DNA of 64,000 nt from Serinibacter salmoneus (GCF_002563925.1 NZ_PDJD01000001.1:1494973-1558972); one strand, 5' to 3'. Positions 1 to 9,332 are shown, counted from the first letter of the stretch. Made by a program: numbers and translations. Notes: generated by a model from the sequence alone, not told the origin.

Positions 1-1540
1 CCAGGAACTGCGCGGCATCCTGCGCGCCCGTCAGCGCCTCACCCACCAGGTCGCGGGTGCCGCGGTGTGGATCCGGCATCGGCAGGCGCAGGAGCGTGGC
101 CTGCCCCGGCAGGTCGAAGACCACGCCGTCCCAGCCCGCAGCCACCACGGCACGCGGGAATCGGCGGACCGCTTCCCCGCGCAGCCAGGCCCGGGTACTA
201 GCCGGGGGCGTGAGCATGGCACGCGTCACCTCCTCGGGTGTCACGAGAGTGCGAACGGCGCCCGAGGCGCGCAGTCGGGCGTAGATGCCGCGCTCTGGCC
301 GCACATCGGACCACTGCAGGTCCACTGCCTGGACCTTGGGGTGGTCCCACGTCAGTGCGTGGCGCGCCCGAAGGCCCTCCAACACGCGGAGCTTGGCGAG
401 CCACTCCACCTCCGCCGCAGCCGCGTCGCGGTCCTCCCGCAACAGGTCCAGGACCCGCCGCCATGTCCGGAGCACCTCTCGCTCGTCCTCGTCGAGGTCC
501 TCGCCCAGTGCCTGCTCGACCCCCTCGAGGTAGGCCCGCTGGATCTCCCAGGCCGTGAGGTCCCGCCCCGCCATCAGTTCCAGGCCCCGCTCCAGGGTGA
601 GGTCACGGGAGACCTCCCGGACGGCGGCCACCGGATCCGCCAGGGTGAGCCCCTCCCACCCCAGCGGCACCTCGCCACCGCGTTCCGCCTCCTCCAGCAC
701 GCGCAGCACCAGGGCGGTCGTGCCGACCTTCAGGTAGGTCGCCACCTCGAGACAGTTGGCATCGCCGATGATGACGTGCAGTCGGCGGTAGCGTCGCGGA
801 TCGGCGTGCGGCTCGTCACGAGTGTTGATGATCGGTCGGCGCAGCGTGGTCTCCAGGCCCACCTCGGCCTCGATGTAGTCCGCGCGCTGCGAGAGTTGGA
901 ACCCGGCCTCGTCCCCCGCCTGTCCCAGACCCACGCGACCCGCACCCACCATGATCGGTCGGGTGACCAGGAACGGGGTGAGGTGCCGCACGAGGTCGTC
1001 GAACGGCACCGCGCGGTCCACCAGGTAGTTCTCGTGCGTGCCGTAGGAGGCGCCCTTGCCGTCGACGTTGTTCTTGTACAGCGCGATGTCGGGCGTGTGG
1101 GGCGACGCCGCCAGCGTGCGCACCGCGCGCAGCATGACCTCCTCCCCCGCGCGGTCCCAGAGCACGGCATCGCGCGCGGTGGTGACCTCGGGGCCGGAGT
1201 ACTCCGGATGCGCGTGGTCCACGTACAGCCGCGCGCCATTGGTCAGCAACACGTTGGTGACATTCGGCTCCATGTCACGGCGGGCGCGGCGCTGGATCTC
1301 ACCGTCCTGCCCGATGCTGGAGTCGGTGAGTTGACTCGCGTGCGCGTCCTGGCGTGCCAGGTGCCACCCGCGTGCGTCCGCCAGGGGATCCTCGCTCTCG
1401 TAGCTCCAGCGCACCCCGGGCGCGACCCCGTCCCCCTGGGCGTACGCGGCGACCACCAGCGCGGAGGCGGTCATGGCGTTCACCCGGGAGTCGGGCGCGC
1501 CGAGAACCCCGTACTCCGTCTCGATTCCGATCACAGGCAC
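1..1540 (-). CDS. dop: Pup deamidase/depupylase Dop (3' end beyond window)
   Basis: Dop converts the C-terminal Gln of Pup to Glu and removes Pup from tagged proteins in the actinobacterial Pup-proteasome pathway. It belongs to the glutamine-synthetase-like fold shared with PafA. The N-terminal GIETEYG (residues 4-10) carries the conserved Glu pair, and DHAHPEYSGPE and KNNVDGKGASYGTHEN are typical of Dop. The frame is open to base 1, about 513 codons, close to the full length of M. tuberculosis Dop (about 505 aa), so only the last residues are likely missing. I chose the GTG at 1540 over that at 1546 because TAGGCT lies 7 nt before it, as in a leaderless promoter. It follows arc after 45 bp; pup and prcBA would be expected off the left edge. 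Confidence 0.9.
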   Translation of the reverse strand, partial: MPVIGIETEYGVLGAPDSRVNAMTASALVVAAYAQGDGVAPGVRWSYESEDPLADARGWHLARQDAHASQLTDSSIGQDGEIQRRARRDMEPNVTNVLLTNGARLYVDHAHPEYSGPEVTTARDAVLWDRAGEEVMLRAVRTLAASPHTPDIALYKNNVDGKGASYGTHENYLVDRAVPFDDLVRHLTPFLVTRPIMVGAGRVGLGQAGDEAGFQLSQRADYIEAEVGLETTLRRPIINTRDEPHADPRRYRRLHVIIGDANCLEVATYLKVGTTALVLRVLEEAERGGEVPLGWEGLTLADPVAAVREVSRDLTLERGLELMAGRDLTAWEIQRAYLEGVEQALGEDLDEDEREVLRTWRRVLDLLREDRDAAAAEVEWLAKLRVLEGLRARHALTWDHPKVQAVDLQWSDVRPERGIYARLRASGAVRTLVTPEEVTRAMLTPPASTRAWLRGEAVRRFPRAVVAAGWDGVVFDLPGQATLLRLPMPDPHRGTRDLVGEALTGAQDAAQFL

Positions 1541-1547
1541 GGCCACC

Positions 1548-1553
1548 AGCCTA
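1548..1553 (-). promoter_or_regulatory. -10-like TAGGCT of dop
   Basis: TAGGCT ends 7 nt before the GTG at 1540, the geometry of a leaderless actinobacterial transcript. No Shine-Dalgarno sequence lies in this interval. It suggests that dop has its own promoter within the arc-dop gap. Confidence 0.5.
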
Positions 1554-1585
1554 GGGTGCTCCGGCAGAGCCGGCAGGCTGCGGGA

Positions 1586-3208
1586 CTACAGGTACTGGCC
1601 GGGATTAGCGGCCGTCTCGACGGCGCGCGGGGCCTGGGAGCCGGCGCTCTTCTTCTGCACGATCGTGCGGATGAAGACGATGCGCTCGCCCTTGCGGCCG
1701 GACACGCGGGCCCAGTCGTCCGGGTTCGTCGTGTTCGGCAGGTCCTCGTTCTCGTGGAACTCCGCCGCGACACCGTCCAACAGGTGCTGGACGCTGATCC
1801 CCCGCGGCCCTCCCTGCAGGAGCGCCTTGATCGCTGACTTCTTGGCGCGGTCGACGACATTGCGGATCATGGCTCCCGAGGCGAAGTCCTTGAAGAACAA
1901 CACCTCTCGATCGCCACTGGCGTAGGTGACCTCGAGGAACTCGTTCTCGGGGCCGGTGTGGTACATCCGCTCCACCGTGGCCTCGACCATGCCGGCCACG
2001 GCCCGTGCGGCGTCGCCCCCGTGCCGAGCGAGGTCATCGGGGTGCAGCGGCAGGTTCTCGGTGAGGTACTTGCCGAAGATGTCCTTCGCGGCCACGGCGT
2101 CGGGACGCTCGATCTTGATCTTCACGTCCAGGCGTCCCGGGCGCAGGATCGCGGGGTCGATCATGTCCTCCCGGTTGGAGGCCCCGATCACGATCACGTT
2201 CTCCAGCCGCTCCACGCCGTCGATCTCCGCAAGCAGTTGCGGCACGACCGTGGTCTCCACATCCGAGGAGATGCCGGTGCCGCGGGTGCGGAACAGTGAC
2301 TCCATCTCGTCGAAGAACACCACCACGGGCACGCCCTGGGAGGCGCGTTCGCGGGCGCGCGAGAAGATCAGGCGGATGTGCCGCTCGGTCTCGCCGACGA
2401 ACTTGTTCAACAGTTCCGGACCCTTGACGTTGAGGAAGGCCGACCGGACCGCCTCGGCGCCGGCACGCTCGCCCGCACGCCGCGCGAGCGACGCCGCCAC
2501 CGCCTTGGCGATCAGGGTCTTCCCGCATCCCGGCGGGCCGTACAGCAACAGCCCCTTGGGCGGGGTCAGACCGTGGTCACGGAAGACCTCCGGGTGACCG
2601 AAGGGGAGTTCCACGGCGTCACGGATCGCCTCGATCTGGTCGGCGAGTCCCCCCACGTCGGTGAACTCGACGTCGGGAACCTCCTCCAGCACGAGTTCCT
2701 CGACCTCGGAGCGTGGAATGCGCTCGAGCACGAAGCCCGCGCGCTGATCGAGCGTGAGGGCGTCCCCCACCCGCACACTGCCGTCGCGCAGCGTGCCGGC
2801 CAGCCGCACCACACGTTCCTCGTCGCCGCGGCCGACCACGAGCGCGCGGTCGGATCCCAGCAACTCCTTGACGGTGACGATCTCCCCCACGTCGTCCACC
2901 CCGCCCACGGCGACCAGCGCCATGGACTCGTTCAACCGCACCTGGTCCCCCGGCCGCAGGGACGCGAGATCGACCGCGGGTGAGACCGGCACACGCATGG
3001 TGCGGCCGGCGGAGACGACATCCGCGGTCTCCTCCTCGCCTGCGGCGAGGAACACCGCGTAGCTGCCCGGGGGGCGGGTCAGCTGCTCGACCTTCTCCTT
3101 CAACTCGGCGAGTTCGGCGCGGGCCTTCATCAGCACCGCGGTCAGTCGCTGGTTGCGCTCGGCGAGCGAGGCCGCCTCCCGCCGCAGCGCGTCGTCATCC
3201 GGCGTCAT
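1586..3208 (-). CDS. arc: Proteasome-associated AAA ATPase (ARC/Mpa)
   Basis: This hexameric ring ATPase recognises Pup, unfolds pupylated proteins and feeds them to the 20S proteasome. The 540-aa product has an N-terminal coiled coil (about residues 6-45, Leu/Glu heptads), an OB-like interdomain, then an AAA module with Walker A GPPGCGKT (about 223-230) and Walker [10 protein letters not shown] (about 295-303). It ends in GQYL, the C-terminal proteasome-docking motif of this family, so a 20S core is expected nearby. The ATG at 3208 is preferred to an upstream start because AGGAG sits 6 nt before it. It overlaps the end of trmI by 14 bp, which suggests coupling. Confidence 0.95.
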   Translation of the reverse strand: MTPDDDALRREAASLAERNQRLTAVLMKARAELAELKEKVEQLTRPPGSYAVFLAAGEEETADVVSAGRTMRVPVSPAVDLASLRPGDQVRLNESMALVAVGGVDDVGEIVTVKELLGSDRALVVGRGDEERVVRLAGTLRDGSVRVGDALTLDQRAGFVLERIPRSEVEELVLEEVPDVEFTDVGGLADQIEAIRDAVELPFGHPEVFRDHGLTPPKGLLLYGPPGCGKTLIAKAVAASLARRAGERAGAEAVRSAFLNVKGPELLNKFVGETERHIRLIFSRARERASQGVPVVVFFDEMESLFRTRGTGISSDVETTVVPQLLAEIDGVERLENVIVIGASNREDMIDPAILRPGRLDVKIKIERPDAVAAKDIFGKYLTENLPLHPDDLARHGGDAARAVAGMVEATVERMYHTGPENEFLEVTYASGDREVLFFKDFASGAMIRNVVDRAKKSAIKALLQGGPRGISVQHLLDGVAAEFHENEDLPNTTNPDDWARVSGRKGERIVFIRTIVQKKSAGSQAPRAVETAANPGQYL

Positions 3209-4331
3209 CACTGCTCCTGTCTGCCGTGTCCTCAGCGTAGTCCGTGCTCGCCAACGAGGCCTGGGCACCACGGTTCATGGCGCCGGCGACCTTCGCGGCC
3301 TTGCGTGCCTTCTTCGCGGTGACGTCCCGCTCGACGCCCTCGCCGTCCCAGTCGTCCTGGATCTGAACCCGCGCGGCATCCCGCGCGAGCGCCTCCTGTT
3401 CGTCTGCGTCCATCGTGGTCAGCGAACGCGCCGGGCGCCGCCTGCGGATGGGCGCCTCGAACCCGGGCGCCATCCGCCGTGCGGCGAGCAGGAAGCCGGT
3501 GTGACCGACCATCCGGTGCTCCGGGCGCACCGCGAGGCCCTCGGTGTGCCACTCCCGCACCATCGTCTCACTCCCGACCGGCTCCGTGAAGCGGCCGTCC
3601 TCCTTCAGGTCCTCCGCCACTCGGGACAACTGCGTGGTGGTCGCGACGTAGGCGACCAGGACCCCGCCGGGGGCCAGGGCATGAGCGACCGCATCGATGT
3701 TCTCCCAGGGGGCGAGCATGTCCAACACGATCCGGTCGACGGACCCGGGCTCCTGCGCCAGCAACACGTCCTGCGCATCACCGACCCGCAGTTCCCATGC
3801 GGGATGCTCGGTGCCGAACAATGCCCCCACGTTCTCCCGTGCGATCGCGGCGAAGTCCTCCCGGCGCTCGGCGGAGATCACGCGGCCGGTCTCCCCGACG
3901 GCGCGCAGCAGCGACATCGTCAGCGCCCCCGAGCCCACCCCTGCCTCGAACACGACCGCGCCGGGGAAGACATCCGCCACGGAGATGATCTGGGCCGAGT
4001 CCTTCGGGTAGATCGGGGTGGCACCACGAGGCATGGACAGCACGTGATCCGACAGCAGCGGCCGCAACGCCAGGTACGCCACCCCGTGGGTGGTCTCGAT
4101 GACCGTGCCCTCCGGCCGCCCCACCAACTCCGAGTGCCGGAAGTACCCCCGGTGGGTCTGGAACGAGCCGTCCGGGCTCAGCAGGATCGTGGTCGGCTTC
4201 CCCCGGGGATCGGTGAGCTGCACGCGATCGCCGTAACGCAGTGGGCCGCGGCGCAGGTCGGCGCCGATCGCGGCCGCCCGCCGCTGCTGCTGCTCGGTCG
4301 CCTGCTCGGTGTCGTTCGTGTCGCCTGTCAC
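3195..4331 (-). CDS. trmI: tRNA (adenine-58-N1)-methyltransferase TrmI
   Basis: TrmI methylates N1 of A58 in the T-loop of tRNA using S-adenosylmethionine. The 378-aa product has an N-terminal beta domain ([12 protein letters not shown]), the family signature [14 protein letters not shown], and a Rossmann SAM site [14 protein letters not shown] (about 128-141), followed by LDMLAPW. The charged C-terminal tail (from about residue 290) is longer than the catalytic core needs. GTG start. The same neighbour order (trmI upstream of mpa) occurs in M. tuberculosis. The 14-bp overlap with arc and the 11-bp gap after the peptidase gene indicate one transcriptional unit, with a possible internal promoter. 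Confidence 0.92.
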   Translation of the reverse strand: MTGDTNDTEQATEQQQRRAAAIGADLRRGPLRYGDRVQLTDPRGKPTTILLSPDGSFQTHRGYFRHSELVGRPEGTVIETTHGVAYLALRPLLSDHVLSMPRGATPIYPKDSAQIISVADVFPGAVVFEAGVGSGALTMSLLRAVGETGRVISAERREDFAAIARENVGALFGTEHPAWELRVGDAQDVLLAQEPGSVDRIVLDMLAPWENIDAVAHALAPGGVLVAYVATTTQLSRVAEDLKEDGRFTEPVGSETMVREWHTEGLAVRPEHRMVGHTGFLLAARRMAPGFEAPIRRRRPARSLTTMDADEQEALARDAARVQIQDDWDGEGVERDVTAKKARKAAKVAGAMNRGAQASLASTDYAEDTADRSSDDAG

Positions 4332-4339
4332 GGGCGTCG

Positions 4340-4345
4340 AGCCTA
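4340..4345 (-). promoter_or_regulatory. -10-like TAGGCT of trmI, overlapping upstream stop codon
   Basis: TAGGCT lies 8 nt before the trmI GTG. Its first three bases are the TAG stop codon of the site-2 protease gene. The spacing is slightly long for a leaderless start, so confidence is limited. Confidence 0.3.
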
Positions 4346-5512
4346 TCGGCCCGCGGCGCCCTGATCGCCGAGCGCACGCACGACGTCCTCACGCCACACC
4401 GTACCGAGCACCCCGTGCGCCCCCGTCACCACCGCGACGTCACCGCCCGCGAGCGCACGGGAGATCTCGGCGAGGGCGTCGGCGCCGCGCAACGAGCGCA
4501 CGCCGGCGCTGGGCACCCGCCGCACCACGGACGCCACCGTGAGACCGGCACGAGCCTGCGGTGGGATCGCCGCGAGCGCGTCGGCGTCCAGGATGCCCAC
4601 CACCGCGCCGTCACCGTCCACGACCACCGTGAGCCCGACGCTCATCCCCCACGGGATGGGGGGCAGCGCACCGAGGGAGCCCTCGCCCTCCCCCCGCTGG
4701 CCCGGTAGGGGATCCTCGGTGGTCATGACGGCCGCGGGACGCAGGAAGGGCCGAAGGTCGAAGCCGCGGGCCGCCTGGCGGGCGCGGCCCACCCTGATCG
4801 ACCGGGTGGCGGAGGTCCACAGCACCACGGCGATGAGGACGAGCCACACGCTCCAGACGATCTCGGCTGCGCCGCGCACGGCGGACGCCACCACGGCGCC
4901 CAGGGTCAGCACCGCAAGGAGGCGGCCCACCCAGCCGACGATCACCATGGCCCGGCCGCGCTCACCGGTCGCTCCCCAGATCACGGCCTCCAGCAGGTGC
5001 CCGCCGTCCAACGGCGGGACGGGGAGCAGGTTGAGGACGGCGAGGACCACGTTCGCGTACACCAGGGAGGCAAGGATGACCCCGGCCACCTCCGGCAGGG
5101 GCGCCTGCAGCACGAGCCACCCGAGGCCGGCCAGGGCGAGGTTGCTCACCGGGCCGGCCGCGGAGACGGCAGCCGAGGCGCCCGGCCGGTCCAGTGCGGT
5201 GAACGTGGTGTGCCCTCCCCAGAAGGTCAGGGTGTAGGCCCGGACCTCGATGCCGCACCACCGGGCCACGGTGCCGTGGGCCAGCTCGTGCACCAGCACG
5301 GAGCCGAGGAAGAGCACGGCGAACGCGATCGAGGCGAGGATCGGCGCGCCTCCCCCGGGCGCCAGCGTCATCAGGTCGCTCATCCCGGGTGCGACCAGGA
5401 CGGCCAGCACCACCGCGGCGATCAGCAGCCCACCCGAGAGGTAGATCGGTGCGCCGCCGAACGAGCCGACCCGCAGGCCTGGCCGCCGCGATGGCGACGA
5501 GGGTCCGCTCAC
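4343..5512 (-). CDS. Site-2 protease family (M50) membrane metalloprotease with CBS-like tail
   Basis: This is a predicted intramembrane zinc protease of the S2P/SpoIVFB type, 389 aa. The zinc motif HELAH is at about residues 73-77 within a hydrophobic segment, and the third-ligand motif LLPVPPLDGGH is at about 163-173. Several membrane segments span about 25-250. The C-terminal part (about 290-375) resembles a CBS-domain module, as in SpoIVFB-like proteases. Substrate unknown. The GTG start overlaps the stop of the HAD gene as GTGA, so the two are translationally coupled; a much longer open frame upstream is spurious. The gene lies in the Pup-proteasome block, but a functional link is inference. 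Confidence 0.85.
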   Translation of the reverse strand: MSGPSSPSRRPGLRVGSFGGAPIYLSGGLLIAAVVLAVLVAPGMSDLMTLAPGGGAPILASIAFAVLFLGSVLVHELAHGTVARWCGIEVRAYTLTFWGGHTTFTALDRPGASAAVSAAGPVSNLALAGLGWLVLQAPLPEVAGVILASLVYANVVLAVLNLLPVPPLDGGHLLEAVIWGATGERGRAMVIVGWVGRLLAVLTLGAVVASAVRGAAEIVWSVWLVLIAVVLWTSATRSIRVGRARQAARGFDLRPFLRPAAVMTTEDPLPGQRGEGEGSLGALPPIPWGMSVGLTVVVDGDGAVVGILDADALAAIPPQARAGLTVASVVRRVPSAGVRSLRGADALAEISRALAGGDVAVVTGAHGVLGTVWREDVVRALGDQGAAGR

Positions 5513-6174
5513 GGCGCCGCAGCCACGAGTTGGTGCAGCGAGATCCCCTCGAGGCTGCTCAGGAGCGAGAGTCCCGGCGCGGGCGCGATCTCGTGCAGCA
5601 GGGGGACGGCGATGGTGCGAGCACCGGAGGCGAGTGCGGCCGCGGTGCCGGTCACGGAGTCCTCCACGGCGATGCACGCTCGGATGTCGACCCCGAGCAG
5701 GTCCGCGGCGCGCAGGTATGCCTCCGGGTCCGGTTTGCCCCGCTGCACCATGTCGCCCGCCACGATCACCGACACCACCCCGGGACCGAGCGCCGTGGTC
5801 ACCAGCTCCGCCTGCCTGCGATAGGACATCGTCACGATGGCCTGCGGCACACCGGCAGCGGCCGCCTCGCTGAGCAGGGCGTGAGCACCCGGGCGCCACG
5901 GAGGGCCCTGCTGCGCGACGGCGTCCATCACCTCACCGACCAGGCGGTCCGCGATCTGGGGGATCTCCAGGGGAAGGCCGCGTTCCCGGAACAGCGCGGC
6001 GCTCCACGTGATCGGCTTCCCGACCAGTTGGTGCGCGTCCTGCTCGGTCCAGGGCAGGTCGAACTCGTGCATCATCCGCATCTCGGCGGCGATCCACAGG
6101 GGTTCGGTGTCCACCAGGGTGCCGTCCAGGTCCCACAACAGCGCCGCGGGGAGCGTGGACGGTGCCTCGGTCAC
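5509..6174 (-). CDS. HAD-superfamily hydrolase (beta-phosphoglucomutase-like)
   Basis: This 221-aa haloacid-dehalogenase-type phosphatase has motif I DLDGTLVDTE at residues 15-24 (nucleophile D15, acid D17), motif II as IVTMSYR, motif III Lys in GKPDPEAY and motif IV VEDSVTG. A cap of subclass I sits between motifs I and II. The likely role is hydrolysis of a small phosphorylated metabolite or phosphoglucomutase-like chemistry; the substrate cannot be told. GTG start overlapping the PAC2 stop as GTGA, and its own stop overlaps the M50 start, so all three are coupled. Confidence 0.85.
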   Translation of the reverse strand: MTEAPSTLPAALLWDLDGTLVDTEPLWIAAEMRMMHEFDLPWTEQDAHQLVGKPITWSAALFRERGLPLEIPQIADRLVGEVMDAVAQQGPPWRPGAHALLSEAAAAGVPQAIVTMSYRRQAELVTTALGPGVVSVIVAGDMVQRGKPDPEAYLRAADLLGVDIRACIAVEDSVTGTAAALASGARTIAVPLLHEIAPAPGLSLLSSLEGISLHQLVAAAP

Positions 6175-7055
6175 TTGCCGCCCCCGCCCGGGCCGGGCGG
6201 TCCGCCCCGACCCGGTCCACCGGGGCCACCCGGACCGCCGGGATCGCGGCGGCGCAGGTATCTCTCGAACTCCTGCGCGATCGCCTCACCCGAGGCCTCG
6301 GGGAGTTCCGCGGTGTCCTTCGCTTCCTCGAGCTGGTGCACGTACTCGGCGACCTCGGGATCCTCCTCCGCGAGTTCGTCGACTCCGCGTTCCCACGCCC
6401 GCGCGAGGTCCTCGAGCTCCCCGGTGGGCAGCGGCTCGCCGACGACGTCCTCGAGCGCGCCGAGAACCGCCAGGGTCGCCTTCGGCGATGGCGGCTGGGA
6501 GACGTAGTGCGGCACCGCTGCCCACACCGACATGGCGCGCATCCCCTCCTGGGAGGCCGAGTGCGTCAGCACGGAGATGATCCCTACCGGCCCCGCGTAC
6601 TCCGAGGACTCCAGGCCCAGTGAGGCCGCCAGGGCCGCGTCCTCCGTGGTGGTCTGCACCGGGATCGGGCGCGAGTGCGGGACGTCGGCCAACAGCGCAC
6701 CCACGCCGACCAGCGCCGAGGGTTGCGCGCCGCGCACGATCGAGAGCAACTCGCTGCAGTAGGTACGCCACCGCATCGAGGGCTCGATGCCCTGGATCAG
6801 CAGGAGCCGCCGGCCCCGCGGTGAGGTGGTGGCGCTGACGCGGGTCGCGGGCCAGGTCAGGCTCGCTCCACCGCCGGAGCGGGACAGGACGGGCCGCGCC
6901 ACCTGGAAGTCGTAGTAGTCCTCGGGATCGAGGGCGGCGAGGGGCGTGGCGCCCCACTCCTGGGCGATCATCGAGATGGCCTCGCTCGCAGCGCTCCCGG
7001 CATCGTTCCAGCCCTCGAAGGCCGCCAGCACGATCGGTGCTTCCCGTGACGTCAC
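6171..7055 (-). CDS. PAC2 family protein (proteasome assembly chaperone-like)
   Basis: The 294-aa product belongs to the PAC2 family, named for eukaryotic proteasome assembly chaperone 2. The N-terminal VLAAFEGWNDAGSAASEA is a hallmark. Bacterial members such as M. tuberculosis Rv2125 lie near proteasome genes, as here, but their role is not settled. The C-terminal tail (from about residue 270) is a Gly/Pro-rich low-complexity stretch. The GTG start lies 6 nt after TAGGCT, whose TAG is the mshC stop. It is coupled to the HAD gene by a GTGA overlap. Confidence 0.88.
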   Translation of the reverse strand: MTSREAPIVLAAFEGWNDAGSAASEAISMIAQEWGATPLAALDPEDYYDFQVARPVLSRSGGGASLTWPATRVSATTSPRGRRLLLIQGIEPSMRWRTYCSELLSIVRGAQPSALVGVGALLADVPHSRPIPVQTTTEDAALAASLGLESSEYAGPVGIISVLTHSASQEGMRAMSVWAAVPHYVSQPPSPKATLAVLGALEDVVGEPLPTGELEDLARAWERGVDELAEEDPEVAEYVHQLEEAKDTAELPEASGEAIAQEFERYLRRRDPGGPGGPGGPGRGGPPGPGGGGK

Positions 7056-7061
7056 CGCTCT

Positions 7062-7067
7062 AGCCTA
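7062..7067 (-). promoter_or_regulatory. -10-like TAGGCT of the PAC2 gene, overlapping the mshC stop
   Basis: TAGGCT is exactly 6 nt before the PAC2 GTG. Its TAG (7067-7065) is also the stop codon of mshC. This suggests an internal leaderless promoter for the PAC2-HAD-M50 group. Confidence 0.5.
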
Positions 7068-8375
7068 CGAGGCATCCGACCTGCCCACCTGAGCTGTGGG
7101 CGCAGCCAGGTCCACACCCAGCAGGGCGTCGATACCGGCGGCGGCGAGTGCGGCGTCCTCGGCTGCTCCGGAACGCGGCGCTCCCTCCAGCGCGGCCCGC
7201 GCCCAGGCATCCACCGCGCGCAGTGCCCGTGGCGCGTCCAGGTCGTCCGCGAGCGCGGTACGCAGCTGCGCCAGTAGGGGCGCCGCCTCCCCCGCCCCGG
7301 CCGCAGACGTGGCGGCGCGCCACATTGCGAGGCGATCGGCGGCGTCGATCAGCTCACCCTCGGTGAACTCCCACGCCTGGGCGTAGTGGTGAGCGAGCAG
7401 GGCAAGTCGGATCGCCATCGGGTCGGCACCCTGGTCCCGCAACCTGGAGACCAGCACGAGGTTGCCGCGGGACTTGCTCATCTTGTGCCCCTGGTACCCG
7501 ACCAGACCCACGTGCAGGTGAGCCGAGACCGGCGCGGGAGCGGCGGTCAGCATCCGCAGGTGACTCGCCGACATCTCGTGGTGCGGGAAACGCAGGTCAT
7601 CGCCGCCACCGCAGACCGTGATCGGTGCCCCGAGGGTCATGGCCGCGATGGTGGCGCACTCGACGTGCCAGCCCGGGCGGCCCCACCCGAGCTCATCACC
7701 CGGCCAGGACGGTTCCCCCGCGCGGGCGGCGCGCCACAGCAGCGGATCCAGCGGCGAACGCTTCCCGGGTCGCTCCGGGTCGCCGCCCCGCTCGCCGAAC
7801 TGCTGCGTGCGGGCCTGCTGGGTGCGGGCCTCGGGGTCCAGCATCGTCTCCCCGAACCGGCGGTCGGCTGACAGATCGGCGTACACATCGCCCGCACCCT
7901 CACCCGATGCGTCCGCCGGCACGCGGTAGGCGTGGCCGTCCGCGAGGAGACGCGAGACGGTGCGCACCACATCCGGAACCGTCTCGACCGCCCCGAGGTA
8001 GTGCTCGGGCGGGATGATGCGCAGCGCCGCCATGTCGGAGCGGAACAGGTCGATCTGGGAGTGGGCGAGGTCGCGCCAGTCCACTCCGGTGGCCTCCGCG
8101 CGCTCCAGCAGCGGTTCGTCCACATCGGTGACGTTCTGGGCGTAGGAGACCTCGAGCCCGGCGTCGCGCCACGCCCGGTTGAGCAGGTCGAAGGTCAGGT
8201 AGGTGAAGGCGTGCCCCAGGTGGGTCGCGTCGTAGGGGGTGATCCCGCACACGTAGAGGCTGGCGCGCTCCGGCCCGCCGACGGGTCGCACGTCGCCGTC
8301 CTCGGATCGCCGCAGGTGCACTCGCTCGGTGCCGGGGGGCAGGGTGGGGATGGCGGGGGCTGTCCAGGATCGCAC
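7065..8375 (-). CDS. mshC: Cysteine:glucosaminyl-inositol ligase MshC (mycothiol biosynthesis)
   Basis: MshC joins cysteine to GlcN-Ins in an ATP-dependent step of mycothiol synthesis, the main low-molecular-weight thiol of actinobacteria. The 436-aa class-I tRNA-synthetase-like protein begins RSW..P, has YVCGITPYDATHLGHA (residues 41-56, zinc ligand C43 and HIGH-type motif), the second zinc-ligand region GWHVECATIA, and KMSKSRGN near residue 296. The absence of a tRNA-binding C-terminal domain and the GlcN-Ins-type N-terminus separate it from CysS. GTG start 6 nt after TAGGCT. It sits between uppP and PAC2, as in M. tuberculosis. Confidence 0.93.
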   Translation of the reverse strand: MRSWTAPAIPTLPPGTERVHLRRSEDGDVRPVGGPERASLYVCGITPYDATHLGHAFTYLTFDLLNRAWRDAGLEVSYAQNVTDVDEPLLERAEATGVDWRDLAHSQIDLFRSDMAALRIIPPEHYLGAVETVPDVVRTVSRLLADGHAYRVPADASGEGAGDVYADLSADRRFGETMLDPEARTQQARTQQFGERGGDPERPGKRSPLDPLLWRAARAGEPSWPGDELGWGRPGWHVECATIAAMTLGAPITVCGGGDDLRFPHHEMSASHLRMLTAAPAPVSAHLHVGLVGYQGHKMSKSRGNLVLVSRLRDQGADPMAIRLALLAHHYAQAWEFTEGELIDAADRLAMWRAATSAAGAGEAAPLLAQLRTALADDLDAPRALRAVDAWARAALEGAPRSGAAEDAALAAAGIDALLGVDLAAPTAQVGRSDAS

Positions 8376-8381
8376 CCCAGG

Positions 8382-8387
8382 AGCCTA
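8382..8387 (-). promoter_or_regulatory. -10-like TAGGCT of mshC
   Basis: TAGGCT ends 6 nt before the mshC GTG start, with no Shine-Dalgarno sequence between; a leaderless promoter is inferred. Confidence 0.5.
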
Positions 8388-8422
8388 CCCACGCGATCGG
8401 GAGAGTTGTCGAACCCGCGGTG

Positions 8423-9292
8423 CTACGCCGTCGGGCTGATCGTGCCGGTCCCGATGAGGACCAGGATCCCCGCGGCCACCACGATGCGATAGATCACGAA
8501 CGGCAGGAAGGTGCGGGTGGTGATGTACCGCAGGAACCACACGATCACGGTGAAGCCGACCACGAAGGCGACGAGGGTCGCGATGGCGGTCGCGCCCGCG
8601 CTCACCTCCAGGGCCGTGTCCTGGTGACCACCGATCGCCTTCGCGAGTTGGTAGAAGCCCGAGGCGAGGACCGCGGGCACGGCGAGCAGGAAGGAGTAGC
8701 GGGCGGCGGCCTCGCGGGTGTAGCCCATGGCGAGTCCGGCCGTGATCGTGCCGCCGGAGCGGGAGACGCCTGGAATGAGCGCCATCGCCTGGGCGAACCC
8801 GTACAGGATGCCGTCGCGCCCGTTGAGCTTGTCCAGTTCCTTGGTGCGGCGCCCGAACCGATCGGCGGCCCAGAGCAACAGGGCGAAGAAGGCGAGGGTG
8901 AAGGCCGTGAACCGCAGGTCGCGCAGTGTGGACTCGATCTGGTCCTCGAAGAGCACGCCGAGCAGGGCGATCGGGATCGAGCCGACGATGATCAGCCACC
9001 CCATCCGTGCGTCCGGGTCCGCCAGGCGCAGCGGGTTGCGCCACCGACCGCCCTCCCGCAGCAGCGGAAGGGTTGCCCACCAGCGCCGGATCACCTGAAC
9101 GATGGTGTGCCGGAAGTAGATCAGGACGGCTGCCTCCGTCCCGATCTGGGTCACGGCTGTGAAGGTCGCTCCCACATCCTGGCCGTCCAGCATCAGGGCA
9201 CCCACGATCCGCAGGTGCGCGCTGGAGGAGACGGGGAGGAACTCGGTCAGGCCCTGGACGAGGCCGAGGATCACGGCTTCCCACCAATTCAC
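8423..9292 (-). CDS. uppP: Undecaprenyl-diphosphatase UppP/BacA
   Basis: UppP dephosphorylates undecaprenyl diphosphate to regenerate the lipid carrier for peptidoglycan and wall polymers. The 289-aa polytopic membrane protein has the two family motifs: GLVQGLTEFLPVSSSAHL at residues 10-27 and PGVSRSGGT in the second half. The length is typical. GTG start 6 nt after TAGTCT. Divergent from the aldo/keto reductase with only 40 bp between starts, and 47 bp upstream of mshC. Confidence 0.93.
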   Translation of the reverse strand: MNWWEAVILGLVQGLTEFLPVSSSAHLRIVGALMLDGQDVGATFTAVTQIGTEAAVLIYFRHTIVQVIRRWWATLPLLREGGRWRNPLRLADPDARMGWLIIVGSIPIALLGVLFEDQIESTLRDLRFTAFTLAFFALLLWAADRFGRRTKELDKLNGRDGILYGFAQAMALIPGVSRSGGTITAGLAMGYTREAAARYSFLLAVPAVLASGFYQLAKAIGGHQDTALEVSAGATAIATLVAFVVGFTVIVWFLRYITTRTFLPFVIYRIVVAAGILVLIGTGTISPTA

Positions 9293-9298
9293 GGAGCC

Positions 9299-9326
9299 AG
9301 ACTACGTGGCGTGGGGCACGTACGCT
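9299..9326. promoter_or_regulatory. Interlocked divergent -10 elements of uppP and aldo/keto reductase
   Basis: TAGTCT (9304-9299, minus) is 6 nt before the uppP GTG and TACGCT (9321-9326, plus) is 6 nt before the reductase ATG. Each -10 falls about where the other promoter's -35 would lie, so the two polymerase footprints must overlap. No good -35 is seen. Confidence 0.5.
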
Positions 9327-9332
9327 GACCGG

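Noticed and set aside
65-1837. Plus-strand open frame of 590 codons
   Set aside because: Antisense to dop and the end of arc; the minus strand encodes recognisable Dop.
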